Shown in pieces: positions 25,309 to 34,896 of a DNA stretch of 64,000 bases. The stretch lies in contig JAEYRN010000069.1 of assembly GCA_023435565.1 (NCBI GenBank), positions 1 to 64,000 on the forward strand. The letters are read 5' to 3'. How positions within the stretch are numbered: the stretch's first letter is position 1; each line of letters opens with the position of its first letter. The notes under the pieces are model-generated. The model searched no databases. It was not told the DNA's origin and saw only the letters and a program-made list of their open reading frames with translations. Position numbers and translations under genes: made by a program. This DNA comes from Bacillota bacterium (GTDB lineage: Bacteria > Bacillota > UBA4882 > UBA8346).

Positions 25309-27102
25309 ATGATAATATTAGGAATACACGATGGGCATAATGCCACGGCTGCCATTATCAAAGATGGAGAAGTACTTGCTTGCGCTTCGGAAGAAAGATT
25401 TAGCCGAATCAAAAACGATGCCGGATACCCTATTCGGGCAATTGAGTATCTTTTAGCGGTAACCGGAATGAAATCAGAAAGTATAGATTTAGTTGCTTTA
25501 AGCACAAAAGAACAGGATCCCATTGGGTTAAGAACAAAAAGAGACACATTGTTTAAAATACCGGATTTTGTCCGGGAGATGCATGAATATTGGAAACCTC
25601 TTTTATATGAGAATAAGGAGACGGATTTTTGGGAACGAATTGCGGAGGAACCACGGTTTAAAAACAATGGTTCACTTTATAATATTGACTTTATAAAGAA
25701 TACTCCCAAGGAACAATGGGTTAGCCGATTTAATGAAGAAAGATGCAGATTGATTATAGATCATTTAAAAATCGCAAAAGATAAAATTATATTGGTTGAT
25801 CATCATACAGGTCATGCTTACTATGCCTATTATGCTTCTCCCAATAGATCTTCCCGGAAAGCAACAATTGTTACTGCTGATAGTTGGGGTGATGGTTGTA
25901 ATGCAACCATTAGTATAGCAGAGAATGGAAAGATTACCGAGGTTTATCGAACCGCTATGTGTAATATGGCTAGGATCTATCGCTGGATGACCCTCCTTTT
26001 AGGGATGAAGCCGAATGAACATGAGTATAAGGTTATGGGATTGGCTCCATATGCCCAAGATTATGTGCGTAATCCAGCTTATAAAATTTTTAAGGAAACC
26101 CTAGTTGTTGATGGGTTGGACTTTAAGTGGAAAAATAAACCAACCGATATGTATTTTTATTTTAGAGAAAAGTTTGAGGGATTACGGTTTGACGGTATTG
26201 CCGCCGCAGTACAATTATGGCTGGAAGAATTATTGATTGAGTGGTTTACTAATATCATGAAACATACTCAGACAGATATTCTATATTATAGCGGCGGTCT
26301 ATCTATGAATGTAAAAGCTAATAAAACAATTGCAGAATTGCCTTTTATTAAAGATTTTTATATACCACCGAGCGGGGGAGATGAATCTTTAGCAATCGGA
26401 TCCGCTATGGTACTGGCTATTGAAAAAGGGGATCAGGTTTTACCTTTGAAAAATGCTTACCTGGGGTATGCTCCTTCAGTAGAGGAGGCAAAAGAAGCCT
26501 CTTTACCTTTCCGAAATGATCCCGCGTATCAAGTGTTTGATAACCCGGACGTTGATATGATCGCTGAATTACTGGTACAGGGGAAAGTAATCGGAAGATG
26601 TGTCGGTAAAATGGAGTTTGGCGCCAGGGCATTGGGTAATAGGTCGATTCTTTGCAACCCATCAAAGCATGAAAACCTAAGAATTATTAATGAGAAGATA
26701 AAATTTAGAGACTTTTGGATGCCGTTTACTCCTTCGATATTAAAAGACCGAGCTAACGATTATTTAATTAATCCCAAAGATTTAGGAGCTCCTTATATGA
26801 CGTTAGCCTTTGATAGTACTGCTTTGGCTCGCGAACATATTAAAGCCGCAATGCATCCTTATGATTTTACAATTCGCCCTCAGCTTGTCTCACCCGAGTT
26901 AAATTTGGATTATTATAATCTGATTAAAGCTTTTGAAAAGAAGACAGGGATTGGAGCTGTTTTAAACACATCGCTTAACTTGCATGGGTCACCAATTGTA
27001 TGCAATGCGAAGGATGCTATTGATACCTTTATAAAATCTGGACTAGATGGCATGTTATTACCTGGGCTTTTGATTTTAAAGAGGGATTCTGTCACATATT
27101 GA
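25309..27102 (+). CDS. O-carbamoyltransferase (NodU/TobZ family)
   Basis: A 597-residue carbamoyltransferase that uses ATP and carbamoyl phosphate to put a carbamoyl group on a hydroxyl of a sugar. The N-terminal domain (about 1-380) has ILGIHDGHNATAAI, ACASEERFSRIK, DHHTGHAYYAYY and YSGGLSMNVKAN. The C-terminal domain (about 410-590) has GKMEFGARALGNRSIL and TGIGAVLNTSLNLHGSPIV. Length matches the family. GAGGAG precedes ATG 25309. Its place inside the legionaminic acid cassette suggests that the nonulosonic acid is O-carbamoylated, but another sugar could be the acceptor. Confidence 0.88.
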   Translation: MIILGIHDGHNATAAIIKDGEVLACASEERFSRIKNDAGYPIRAIEYLLAVTGMKSESIDLVALSTKEQDPIGLRTKRDTLFKIPDFVREMHEYWKPLLYENKETDFWERIAEEPRFKNNGSLYNIDFIKNTPKEQWVSRFNEERCRLIIDHLKIAKDKIILVDHHTGHAYYAYYASPNRSSRKATIVTADSWGDGCNATISIAENGKITEVYRTAMCNMARIYRWMTLLLGMKPNEHEYKVMGLAPYAQDYVRNPAYKIFKETLVVDGLDFKWKNKPTDMYFYFREKFEGLRFDGIAAAVQLWLEELLIEWFTNIMKHTQTDILYYSGGLSMNVKANKTIAELPFIKDFYIPPSGGDESLAIGSAMVLAIEKGDQVLPLKNAYLGYAPSVEEAKEASLPFRNDPAYQVFDNPDVDMIAELLVQGKVIGRCVGKMEFGARALGNRSILCNPSKHENLRIINEKIKFRDFWMPFTPSILKDRANDYLINPKDLGAPYMTLAFDSTALAREHIKAAMHPYDFTIRPQLVSPELNLDYYNLIKAFEKKTGIGAVLNTSLNLHGSPIVCNAKDAIDTFIKSGLDGMLLPGLLILKRDSVTY

Positions 27103-27161
27103 AGACGGTGAAACAGATATAAAATAATATATAAAAAAAACGAATAAATAAAGGAAGAACA

Positions 27162-28037
27162 ATGAATCACAGAATAATAGCCAGACTTGACATTAAAGGT
27201 CCGAACTTAGTAAAAGGCATCCATCTTGAAGGATTAAGAGTTTTAGGTAAACCGGAGTATTTTGCAAAGCATTACTACGAAAATGGGGCCGATGAACTAA
27301 TTTATATGGATGTAGTTGCGAGCCTTTATAATCGTAACAGTTTGCATGATATTATCGCCCGGACTGCGAGGGAGATATTTATTCCTTTAACAGTAGGCGG
27401 CGGAATCCGAACATTGGACGATATCAAAGAAGTATTAAGGGCCGGAGCGGATAAAGTATCTTTAAATACTGCCGCTATCAATAATCCTGAGATTATCAGG
27501 GAAGCTTCGCGGAGATTCGGCTCTTCAACTATTGTAGTATCTATTGAGGCAATTAAACAACCCGATGGCCGGTATTTAGCTTATACGGACAATGGGCGTA
27601 ATTATACCGGGGTTGAAGTATTTGAGTGGGCCAGAAAAGTAGAGGAGTTGGGCGCCGGTGAAATCGTAATCACCTCGGTTGATCGTGAAGGGACCGGTTT
27701 GGGATATGATATCCAACTCACCAAAATGGTAGCTGATCATGTATCGGTTCCGGTTATTGCTTGCGGTGGAGCTGGGAAAAAGGAGCATACCCGGCAGGTA
27801 ATCACTGAAGGAAATGCCGACGCATTGGCTGTTGCTTCGATTATTCATTACGGATTTATCGAGAGTAATAAAGTAGAGTTCGAAGCCAAGGGAGAAGGCA
27901 ATATTGAATTTCTAAAAAGCGGCCGTAGCTTTTCAAAGGTAGAACCGGTAGAATTTAAAGAACTTAAGGATTATTTGTATGAGTCGGGAATTCCTTGCCG
28001 ACATGAAATAAAGGAGCCTTCAAATGCAAAACAATAG
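27162..28037 (+). CDS. HisF-like amidotransferase channel subunit
   Basis: A 291-residue TIM barrel related to HisF of histidine synthesis (usual length about 253). RIIARLDIKG with Asp10, VKG with Lys18, VGGGIRTLDD, KVSLNTAA, ITSVDREGTGLGYD and ACGGAGKKEH are clear. The aspartate that acts with Asp10 in true HisF (Asp130, in the segment IDAKR) is Glu129 here (SIEAIK), so cyclase chemistry is probably lost. The C-terminal 35 residues are extra. With HisH and the WbpG-type ligase next door it should pass ammonia for sugar amidation, as proposed for Pseudomonas WbpG/HisH2/HisF2. It overlaps the HisH-like gene by 14 bases. Confidence 0.85.
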   Translation: MNHRIIARLDIKGPNLVKGIHLEGLRVLGKPEYFAKHYYENGADELIYMDVVASLYNRNSLHDIIARTAREIFIPLTVGGGIRTLDDIKEVLRAGADKVSLNTAAINNPEIIREASRRFGSSTIVVSIEAIKQPDGRYLAYTDNGRNYTGVEVFEWARKVEELGAGEIVITSVDREGTGLGYDIQLTKMVADHVSVPVIACGGAGKKEHTRQVITEGNADALAVASIIHYGFIESNKVEFEAKGEGNIEFLKSGRSFSKVEPVEFKELKDYLYESGIPCRHEIKEPSNAKQ

Positions 28038-28701
28038 CTTTAAAGTAGCCATAATAGACTACGAAATGGGTAATTTGTTTAGTGTTAAACATGCTTGTGA
28101 GTTTGTTGGTTTACATCCGGTTATTACTACCAATAAGAATGAAATTTTCGATGCCGATGCCGCTATTCTTCCCGGAGTAGGCGCATTCGGCGATGCAATG
28201 ATGAATTTAAAAAAATTGGACCTAATTCAGCCGATTCGGGACTTTATTGCCAGTAAAAAACCTTTTTTAGGAATTTGTCTAGGCATGCAGCTATTATTCG
28301 ATGAAAGTGAAGAATTTGGGATACACCAAGGATTAGGTGTTATCAAAGGAAATGTTTTAAAGTTCCCTACTAAAAACATGAAAGGCCAACAGGTTAAGGT
28401 TCCACAGATAGGATGGAATCAAGTTTTTTTCAATAATAATGCCAATGGCATATTTTCACCATTGAAAGATATTCAAAATGGAGAATTTATGTATTTCGTT
28501 CATTCTTTTTATGTAAATCCAGCTAATAAACAGAGTATATATACATCAACTATTTATGAAGGTATTGACTATTGTTCAAGTGTTTTGCAGGACAATATTT
28601 TTGCTTGTCAGTTTCACCCTGAAAAAAGCGCGGCAGAAGGGATCAAAATATATACCAATTGGGTAAAAATCATTAAAAATATCAAGGAGATGCAACAATG
28701 A
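28024..28701 (+). CDS. HisH-like glutamine amidotransferase
   Basis: A 225-residue class I glutaminase. IIDYEMGNLFSV (9-20), LPGVGAFGDAM, the nucleophile in GICLGMQ (Cys85) and the His-Glu pair in CQFHPEKS are all intact, so it should release ammonia from glutamine. It is slightly longer than usual HisH (about 200). AAGGAG precedes ATG 28024 inside the end of the HisF-like gene, and the next gene starts 4 bases before its stop. A histidine-synthesis role is unlikely, as no other his gene is near. Confidence 0.88.
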   Translation: MQNNSFKVAIIDYEMGNLFSVKHACEFVGLHPVITTNKNEIFDADAAILPGVGAFGDAMMNLKKLDLIQPIRDFIASKKPFLGICLGMQLLFDESEEFGIHQGLGVIKGNVLKFPTKNMKGQQVKVPQIGWNQVFFNNNANGIFSPLKDIQNGEFMYFVHSFYVNPANKQSIYTSTIYEGIDYCSSVLQDNIFACQFHPEKSAAEGIKIYTNWVKIIKNIKEMQQ

Positions 28702-29924
28702 ATGCTAATTTAGATGTTAAATACGGACTACCGCGAGAGGTTACTTTTTGTAAAAGGTGTGTTATGTCTAACCAAAGACCGGCATCAGCTATTGAATTCA
28801 AACATACCTTGGCCAGCAAGAAGAAAACACTTAACATCGATGACGAAGGTATCTGTGATGCTTGTAGGCACGCAGAGGATAAAGAAAAAATTGACTGGAA
28901 TAAACGTGAAGAAGAATTACTAAAATTATTAGATAAATATCGGCGTAATGATGGATATTATGATTGCATAGTACCCGGAAGCGGCGGGAAAGACAGCGCT
29001 TTTCAAGCACATATCTTAAAATATAAGTATGGTATGCATCCGTTGACTGTTACCTGGCCGCCAATTCTTTATACCGATTATGGATATCGCAATTTCAAGA
29101 ATTGGCTTGATATTGGCGGTTTTGATAATATTAGTTTTAATCGAAACGGTAAAGTAATGAAATTACTTACCAATTTATCGATTGAAAATCTTTTACACCC
29201 TTTTCAAACTTTTATTTTAGGTCAAAAAAACCTAGCCCCGAAGATTGCTTTAAAATATAATATCCCATTAATAGTTTATGGTGAAAATGAAGCCGAATAT
29301 GGGAATCCTTTGGCCGATAATGCTACCTCACTAAGGGATAAGTCTTATTATGCAATGAATAATTTAGATGAGATTTACCTGGGCGGGGTTTCAATCAAAG
29401 AATTAATAGAAACATATAATATTCAATTATGTGATTTAATGTCCTTTTTACCGGCGGACTACAAGGAGTTGGAGCAATCAAAGATTGAAGTTCATTATTT
29501 GGGTTATTATTTGAAATGGACACCGCAAGAGGCATATTACTATGCTGTAGAAAACACGGGCTTTCAAGCGCGGCCTTTTAGGACACAAGGCACTTATAGC
29601 AAGTATAATAGTATTGATGATAAAATCGATGATTTGCATTATTATACTACCTTTATCAAATTTGGGATTGGACGTGCCACATATGATGCTTCCCAGGAAA
29701 TTCGCAATAAACATTTGACAAGGGAAGAAGGTATGGCACTAGTAAAAAGGTTTGACGGAGAGTTCCCGGATGGATATTTTAATGAAATTATGGATTATAT
29801 TGGAATGAAACCAGAGCGTTTCATGGAGCTTTGCGACCAATTTAAATCACCCCATCTTTGGGCTAAGATTGATGGGGAATGGCGGTTACGTCATACCGTA
29901 AACAAAGATGGTGTTGATGATTAA
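28698..29924 (+). CDS. N-acetyl sugar amidotransferase (WbpG/PseA/PtmG family)
   Basis: A 408-residue ATP-pyrophosphatase-fold enzyme that turns an N-acetyl group into an acetamidino group by using ATP and ammonia. The PP-loop SGGKDS is at 95-100. Two CxxC pairs (CKRC at about 14-17 and CDAC near 54-57) make a zinc knuckle at the N-terminus. Other family segments are VYGENEAEYGNP and GYYLKWTPQEAYYYA. It receives ammonia from the HisH/HisF-like pair encoded just upstream with overlaps. In this cassette the product is likely an acetamidino-legionaminic acid (inference). Confidence 0.9.
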   Translation: MNANLDVKYGLPREVTFCKRCVMSNQRPASAIEFKHTLASKKKTLNIDDEGICDACRHAEDKEKIDWNKREEELLKLLDKYRRNDGYYDCIVPGSGGKDSAFQAHILKYKYGMHPLTVTWPPILYTDYGYRNFKNWLDIGGFDNISFNRNGKVMKLLTNLSIENLLHPFQTFILGQKNLAPKIALKYNIPLIVYGENEAEYGNPLADNATSLRDKSYYAMNNLDEIYLGGVSIKELIETYNIQLCDLMSFLPADYKELEQSKIEVHYLGYYLKWTPQEAYYYAVENTGFQARPFRTQGTYSKYNSIDDKIDDLHYYTTFIKFGIGRATYDASQEIRNKHLTREEGMALVKRFDGEFPDGYFNEIMDYIGMKPERFMELCDQFKSPHLWAKIDGEWRLRHTVNKDGVDD

Positions 29925-29963
29925 TATGTCATAAATCCTAGAATAAACTTATTAGAGGTAAAC

Positions 29964-30743
29964 ATGAACTCTCTTTTGGAGAATCAGATTATTGTCGTTA
30001 CCGGTGGAGCCGGGCTCCTAGGCCGAGAATTTATTAAGTCTATTGTGGAGAACGGTGGTTTAGGGGTAATTGCCGATGTAAATGCCGAACAAGGGAAAAA
30101 ATGTCTACATTACCTACAGGAAGAGTTGCAAACCGATCGAGTGGATTTTTACAAGTTTGATATTACATCGAAAGAATCGGTAAATGCTTTAATTAAATGG
30201 TTATACGAAAAACACGGCCGGATCGATGCCTTGGTAAACAGCGCTTATCCAAGAAATAAAAACTATGGTAAAAAATTTGAGGAAGTAACTTATGAAGATT
30301 TTTGTGAGAATATAAATCTTCATTTGGGTGGATATTTTTTATCCTCTCAACAATTCGGACTGGCTTTTAAAAAGCAAGGTTATGGAAATATTATTAATGT
30401 TGCTTCAGTATATGGGGTAATTGCGCCTCGGTTCGAAATTTATAATGATACTTCAATGACGATGCCGGTGGAATATGCGGCCATAAAATCAGCAGTAATC
30501 CATTTGACAAGGTATATTGCAAAATACTATAAGGGAGCTAATATTCGCGCTAACTCTATAAGTCCGGGAGGGATTCTGGACAACCAACCCCATACGTTTT
30601 TGGAGAAGTATCAAGGATTCTCCTTGTCAAAAGGAATGCTTGATAAAACCGATATTCAGGGAACTTTGCTTTATTTACTTTCTGATATGTCCAAATATGT
30701 AAACGGACAGAATTTTATCGTTGACGATGGATTTAGTTTATGA
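29964..30743 (+). CDS. ptmA: PtmA-type SDR oxidoreductase
   Basis: A 259-residue classical short-chain dehydrogenase. TGGAGLLGREF (about 14-24) binds NAD(P), VNSAYPRNKNYGKKF (about 90-104) holds the NSA motif, VASVYGV provides the serine, and EYAAIK the Tyr and Lys. The YPRNKNYGKKFE stretch is typical of PtmA. In Campylobacter PtmA works with PtmF in the early part of the CMP-legionaminic acid route. AGAGG precedes ATG 29964. It closes the cassette; the flippase gene follows after 38 bases. Confidence 0.82.
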   Translation: MNSLLENQIIVVTGGAGLLGREFIKSIVENGGLGVIADVNAEQGKKCLHYLQEELQTDRVDFYKFDITSKESVNALIKWLYEKHGRIDALVNSAYPRNKNYGKKFEEVTYEDFCENINLHLGGYFLSSQQFGLAFKKQGYGNIINVASVYGVIAPRFEIYNDTSMTMPVEYAAIKSAVIHLTRYIAKYYKGANIRANSISPGGILDNQPHTFLEKYQGFSLSKGMLDKTDIQGTLLYLLSDMSKYVNGQNFIVDDGFSL

Positions 30744-30781
30744 ATGTTTATAATACATTATACAATTGATTTAGGGGCACT

Positions 30782-32344
30782 ATGCAACAATCATACACTA
30801 CAAATTATCTAAAAATATATTTCTGGCAAGGGCTCTCGATTTGTCTAAATCTTTTTTCCATGTTTATTGTTGCCCCTAGATTAGCCTCGACTCCTACAAT
30901 TTATGGAATTTATACCATAACCATATCGGTGGCCATTTTTTTATCTTATGCGGATTTTGGTTTTATAAGTTCCGGATACAAATATGCCAGTGAGCGTTTT
31001 GCAAGTGGGGAACGGGAAGAAGAAATTAAAGTTATTGGATTTGTCGGATTTATTTTATTTATATTTATTGTTTTATATGCCTTAATTATTATGATGTTTG
31101 CCGTTTACCCGCATCTTATTATTAAAAATTTAAAAAGCATTGAAGAGACAAGAATTTCATCATATTTGCTGTCTGTTTTAGCATTATTTGCACCAACAAT
31201 GGTTCTCCCTAGAATTTTGCAAATCATTTTTGGGACGAGATTGGAAGACTATATTTTTCAAAGAATTTCAATTGTGTCAAGTATAATCAAGATATCATCG
31301 GTATTTTACTTTTTTTACGGTTCAAAATATGATATTGTGGGCTATTTTTTATTTTCCCAAACAATGAACTTAATGGCTGCTTTAATATCCTTTATAGTCG
31401 CAAAAAAGAGGTATAACTTTGATCTTGGATTACTGATTAAGTCTTTTAGATTTTCCAATGAGATCTATGATAAAACCAAAAAATTGGCTTTTAGTTCTCT
31501 CTATCTAACAGGGACTTGGATTATTTATTATGAAATTGATACTTTGATTATTGGAAAACAATTGGGTGCAAAAATGGTAGCATTATATGCGGTTGGTCTG
31601 ACTCTTGCCTCATTTTTACGCAGTATTTTCGGAACCCTGTATACTCCATTTTCAGCCCGGTTCAACCATTTTATCGGATTAAAGGATAATAATGGACTTA
31701 AGAACTTATTTATCCAGGTTGTTATTTTATTAATGCCAATAGTAGTTTTGCCGATATTATGCATGATTCTCTTAATGAAGCCTTTTATCTTATGCTGGGT
31801 AGGACCTAAATATATCCAATCAATTTTAATTGCTCGATTTTTAGTATTAAGCTATATTTTTAGTTTTATTTCTTATCCGGGTGGGATTTTACTTGTTGCC
31901 TATCAAAAAATAAAAATGCTGTACATTTCTAGTTCCATTTTGCCGGTTGTTTATTGGATGGGTGTAGCTGTTAGTTTATCTTCACTTGGATTAAAATCTT
32001 TTGCAATTTTTAAGTTTTTAGCTTTTGCTGTCTATTCATTCTTCTTTCTTGCATTTATATTAACGTTTCTGAAAATTAAGCTTAAAGATTTTATGATGAA
32101 AATATTTGTCCCAATTATAGTACCCTGTTTATTTATCTTTGGTTCATTATTTTTTCTAAATCATTTAATGCCTGTTGAAAAAGATAAAGTTAATTTACTG
32201 ATTGTTATAGTCACAGGTGGGTTCGTCACTCTAGGGTCGGTTTGTCTATATTATTTATTTTCTCAGCCATTCCGAAACTATGTAAACCGTTTATTTAAAT
32301 TATTGCTATTATCTTTAAAGTCTAAAAATAGACAAGAGGTTTAA
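30782..32344 (+). CDS. wzx: Oligosaccharide flippase Wzx (MOP superfamily)
   Basis: A 520-residue membrane protein with about 13-14 hydrophobic helices, the size and pattern of Wzx/RfbX exporters. It would move the undecaprenyl-linked repeat unit to the outer face of the inner membrane. The N-terminal segment (YLKIYFWQGLSICLNLFSMF, then GIYTITISVAIFLSYADFGF) matches the family's first two helices. AGGGG precedes ATG 30782. It lies directly after the legionaminic acid cassette, so it may be adapted to a unit with that acid. Assignment rests on topology and the N-terminal pattern. Confidence 0.8.
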   Translation: MQQSYTTNYLKIYFWQGLSICLNLFSMFIVAPRLASTPTIYGIYTITISVAIFLSYADFGFISSGYKYASERFASGEREEEIKVIGFVGFILFIFIVLYALIIMMFAVYPHLIIKNLKSIEETRISSYLLSVLALFAPTMVLPRILQIIFGTRLEDYIFQRISIVSSIIKISSVFYFFYGSKYDIVGYFLFSQTMNLMAALISFIVAKKRYNFDLGLLIKSFRFSNEIYDKTKKLAFSSLYLTGTWIIYYEIDTLIIGKQLGAKMVALYAVGLTLASFLRSIFGTLYTPFSARFNHFIGLKDNNGLKNLFIQVVILLMPIVVLPILCMILLMKPFILCWVGPKYIQSILIARFLVLSYIFSFISYPGGILLVAYQKIKMLYISSSILPVVYWMGVAVSLSSLGLKSFAIFKFLAFAVYSFFFLAFILTFLKIKLKDFMMKIFVPIIVPCLFIFGSLFFLNHLMPVEKDKVNLLIVIVTGGFVTLGSVCLYYLFSQPFRNYVNRLFKLLLLSLKSKNRQEV

Positions 32345-32351
32345 TATAAAA

Positions 32352-34157
32352 ATGTCAACTAATTTGTTATCTAAAATATATCGCCATGTTTTTATTGTTC
32401 AAAATCGGGACTTTTGGGAGTCGAACCCTTTTCCGTTTGATAAAGATACCGATCTGGTTCTATCATTTGATTTTGCAGTTGTAAATTTGGTTAATACACA
32501 AGGTGGTATAGCTGCTTATCTGGATCACTTAGTTGATCCTGACACAATGGAACGTTATAATTATGAAACCTATGACTTTTTTCGTAACTGGTATCGTGAT
32601 AAAGATGGGAAAGATATTTTTTCTTATCGAGGAGTTGAATTCGGGAATACTTTTAGACAAGAGATATGGAATGATATTACTTATAATGTTAGGCTTTGGA
32701 TTAATTTGTTATATTTAAGTAATGTTGAGTATGATAATATTTATGTTGGAGTAAGCGATATTTTTATATTCAATATTTTAGACCGGCTTCATGTGGAATT
32801 TAAATCCTGGGACATAGAAGTAGAAAAGCATAAAGGATATTATTTTCGAATTTTCCAATGGACTGATGAAAAAATACATCCTTCAGGCTTAAATTTTATT
32901 ATCAAATCGTACTTTTCTAAAGGATTAGATGTTTTATTCGGCTTTTTTGATTTCATAAGTATATTTAAGAAAAAAAGGATTAACATATATATCCATAATT
33001 ATCATCCTACCCGTAAAATTATAAAAGAGTTAGTTAAGAATAAGAAAGTTACTATGATTTCAGAAAGCTTTATCAAAATTCTAGGAATAAAAGGTATAAC
33101 TAGAACAAGGCGTTTACCTGTCAAGAATTCTTCCAATGATTTTATTTCTTTGGCTAAAGACTTACTAATTAATTTTGAGATTAACAAATATACAGAATGG
33201 GAAATTTATGGAGTTAATGTCAGTAATTATCTCTATGAACTAATTACCAAACGCATTGAGAATCTTTTACCTGAACATCTTAAAGTTTTAGACATTATTA
33301 TAAATTTTTTTTCCAAAAGAAAACTTGACTTAATGGTAACTATAACTGAACTAGGTACAACAAATTGCCTAATGCTTAATTACTGTCAAAAAAAGAATAT
33401 TCCTAGTTATATCATTATCAACGGGTTACTTATTCATTCTTTTGAGGATGATGCTAAGCTCGGGACTTGGATAAACTCATATGGAGAATCAATTAAAGAT
33501 ATTTATTTTGGAAATATGGAGAATGTGGTTTGTTTAGGAGACCCACGTATGGATGATTATATTAGCGAAAATCACATTTCATCCATTAATTTTGAAAAGC
33601 CTACTATAGTTATTGGAGCATCAGGTTATAGTCCTATTGATTTAAACTCATATATTGCGGCAGAGTTTGACTTTTTGTATGATATTATGAATGCTTTTAG
33701 GGTTCTTATTAAAAAAGGCAGAGAAATGAACTTAATATTAAAGATACGCCCTAATAATTACCTTTATCATTATTATGATTTTTTAAGGGAGTATTTTCCT
33801 GAGATTCAAATTGAGATTTTAGACAGAACACCAATGATACAAGTGCTTAAGAGAGCGGATTTCTATATTTCTATATACTCGCAAACGTTATTTGAAGCAT
33901 CTTGCTTGGGTATACCGGTATTATACTATAAGAAAGATACTCAAATTGTACACCCTCCTTTCGATGGAAGATCGGAGCTGGTAGTTGCTTCAGGAGTTGA
34001 AGACTTAATTAGGAAGATTGAGTTATTTTATGAAAACAATTCGATTTATAATTCATTTAAAAATAAAAAAGTAATGGAAAAGTATATTGGACCCCTTGAT
34101 GGCCGTAATCTTCAACGGAATTTAGACTTTATATATTCCTTGACTTCCAATAATTAA
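32352..34157 (+). CDS. Unassigned GT-B-like surface carbohydrate protein, candidate nonulosonate transferase
   Basis: I do not recognise the N-terminal half of this 601-residue soluble protein. The C-terminal half (about 400-590) looks like the second domain of a GT-B glycosyltransferase: KPTIVIGASGYSP, LILKIRPNNYLYHYYDF, MIQVLKRADFYISIYSQTLF, then EASCLGIPVLYYKKDTQ, which resemble nucleotide-binding segments of Kdo/sialyl- and glycerophosphotransferase-like proteins. No signal peptide or membrane helix is seen. AAGAGG precedes ATG 32352. Because it follows the CMP-legionaminate genes and wzx by 7 bases, transfer of the nonulosonic acid is the best guess; it remains unproven. Confidence 0.55.
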   Translation: MSTNLLSKIYRHVFIVQNRDFWESNPFPFDKDTDLVLSFDFAVVNLVNTQGGIAAYLDHLVDPDTMERYNYETYDFFRNWYRDKDGKDIFSYRGVEFGNTFRQEIWNDITYNVRLWINLLYLSNVEYDNIYVGVSDIFIFNILDRLHVEFKSWDIEVEKHKGYYFRIFQWTDEKIHPSGLNFIIKSYFSKGLDVLFGFFDFISIFKKKRINIYIHNYHPTRKIIKELVKNKKVTMISESFIKILGIKGITRTRRLPVKNSSNDFISLAKDLLINFEINKYTEWEIYGVNVSNYLYELITKRIENLLPEHLKVLDIIINFFSKRKLDLMVTITELGTTNCLMLNYCQKKNIPSYIIINGLLIHSFEDDAKLGTWINSYGESIKDIYFGNMENVVCLGDPRMDDYISENHISSINFEKPTIVIGASGYSPIDLNSYIAAEFDFLYDIMNAFRVLIKKGREMNLILKIRPNNYLYHYYDFLREYFPEIQIEILDRTPMIQVLKRADFYISIYSQTLFEASCLGIPVLYYKKDTQIVHPPFDGRSELVVASGVEDLIRKIELFYENNSIYNSFKNKKVMEKYIGPLDGRNLQRNLDFIYSLTSNN

Positions 34158-34173
34158 AATGGGAGGGATCAAG

Positions 34174-34869
34174 ATGAAATCTTTTTTATTATTTCAAAAT
34201 ACAACCAAATATTTGTTAAGAATATTTGTACGGCTAAACAGACTTACTAAATTACAAATAAAGTGTCCTACTTGTTGTTTTCATTTGGGGGCTTCAGTTG
34301 ATGACGAGTCTACACTCGGTAATTATAATGTAATTTTCGAAGATGTAGCGATCATTAATTCATCGATAGGTGCTCATACTTATATTCAGAGAAATTCGGT
34401 TATTACAAATGCTGATATTGGTAAATTCTGTTCAATTGCTATGGGGGTCAGTGTCGGGTTGGCACAACATCCTACCAATTTTGTCAGTACTCATCCTGCG
34501 TTTTTTTGGGGAACTAAACTTATTGCAAAGACATATAGCCGGTCTGAATTTTCTCCTTTTAAACGGACTACCATCGGACATGATGTATGGATAGGTCAGA
34601 ATGCATTAATTATGTCCGGTGTAAACATCGGAACTGGTGCTATTATTGGGGCAGGTGCGGTTGTAACAAAAGATGTCCCTGACTATGCTATAGTTGGTGG
34701 AGTTCCAGCTAAAATTATCAAATATCGATTTGATGAAAAAATAATTAGTAGTCTACTTAAAACAAAGTGGTGGGATATGCCGGAAGATTGGTTTGAAAAA
34801 AATCATGAATATTTCATTGACCCGAACCAATTAATTAATTTCATAAATAACAGTACTTCAAAAAATTAA
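34174..34869 (+). CDS. CatB-like hexapeptide acyltransferase
   Basis: A 231-residue left-handed beta-helix acetyltransferase (xenobiotic/CatB-like O-acetyltransferase group). Hexapeptide repeats cover about 45-190: SIGAHTYIQRNSVITNADIG, then GHDVWIGQNALIMSGVNIG and GAGAVVTKDVPDYAIVGG. The loop with AQHPTNFVSTHPAFF carries the likely catalytic histidine. GGGAGG (34161-34166) sits 7 bases before ATG 34174, ruling out the ATG at 34159. It is the first of three acyltransferases in a row. Acceptor sugar unknown. Confidence 0.82.
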   Translation: MKSFLLFQNTTKYLLRIFVRLNRLTKLQIKCPTCCFHLGASVDDESTLGNYNVIFEDVAIINSSIGAHTYIQRNSVITNADIGKFCSIAMGVSVGLAQHPTNFVSTHPAFFWGTKLIAKTYSRSEFSPFKRTTIGHDVWIGQNALIMSGVNIGTGAIIGAGAVVTKDVPDYAIVGGVPAKIIKYRFDEKIISSLLKTKWWDMPEDWFEKNHEYFIDPNQLINFINNSTSKN

Positions 34870-34896
34870 TACCAACATATAACGAGGAAGTTAAGG

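Noticed and set aside
27162..28701. Histidine biosynthesis genes hisF and hisH
   Set aside because: No other his genes nearby, an altered catalytic residue in the HisF-like protein, and tight coupling to a WbpG-type amidotransferase.
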